DNA of 5,257 nucleotides from Treponema sp. GTDB taxonomy: Bacteria > Spirochaetota > Spirochaetia > Treponematales > Breznakiellaceae. Positions 5,225 through 5,257 of the stretch are shown here, piece by piece. The translations under genes were made by a program, and so were the position numbers. The stretch's first letter is position 1, and every line of letters begins with the position of its first letter. The notes below the pieces were generated by a model. The model had not been told where the DNA came from and did no database searches. It was given only the letters and a program-made list of their open reading frames with translations. The stretch is taken from the NCBI GenBank assembly GCA_031267115.1, contig JAIRZS010000240.1, positions 1-5,257 of the forward strand, written 5' to 3'.

Positions 5225-5257
5225 CAAGAAAGAAATGAAGTACGCCGCTACATCGCA

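Noticed and set aside
5235..5257. ATG at 5235 as the start of another gene running off the window
   Set aside because: Only seven codons are visible and the upstream sequence has no convincing ribosome site, so nothing can be supported.

Overview
The window looks like chromosomal DNA from a diderm (Gram-negative type) bacterium. A Treponema-like spirochaete of moderate to high GC is my best guess, from the lptA-lptB arrangement, the style of the proteins and the palindrome-rich gaps. That assignment is inference; no rRNA or marker gene is present to fix it.

Layout. (1) Positions 1-1367, plus strand: the 3' part of an OstA/LptA-like periplasmic protein gene, followed after 2 nt by lptB, the ATPase of the Lpt lipopolysaccharide/outer-membrane glycolipid export machine. 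LptB carries an unusual proline-rich N-terminal extension of about 53 residues. (2) Positions 1398-2444, minus strand, convergent with lptB: a secreted protein of unrecognised family with a possible TIM-barrel pattern. (3) Positions 2445-2708: a non-coding gap with a terminator-like hairpin next to the secreted gene's start and a dense run of short GC-rich palindromes. (4) Positions 2709-4340, minus strand: a probable two-gene operon of rsmE (16S rRNA m3U1498 methyltransferase) and a HEXXH zinc-metallopeptidase-like protein with a C-terminal coiled coil. Its start is better placed at 3530 than at 3566. (5) Positions 4341-4606: a divergent intergenic region with palindromic GGTGCC/GGCACC repeats and a promoter pointing right. 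(6) Positions 4607-5224, plus strand: an AT-rich gene for a small exported protein. Its first 30 codons contain a GC-rich insert with a GNRA-capped hairpin that resembles the end of an IS200/IS605-type element.

Regions 1 and 4 are conserved housekeeping modules (envelope biogenesis and rRNA modification). Regions 3, 5 and 6 are the accessory part: repeat-rich spacers and a gene of foreign base composition whose 5' end seems to have been remodelled by a mobile sequence. I see no CRISPR array, tRNA, rRNA or intact transposase.
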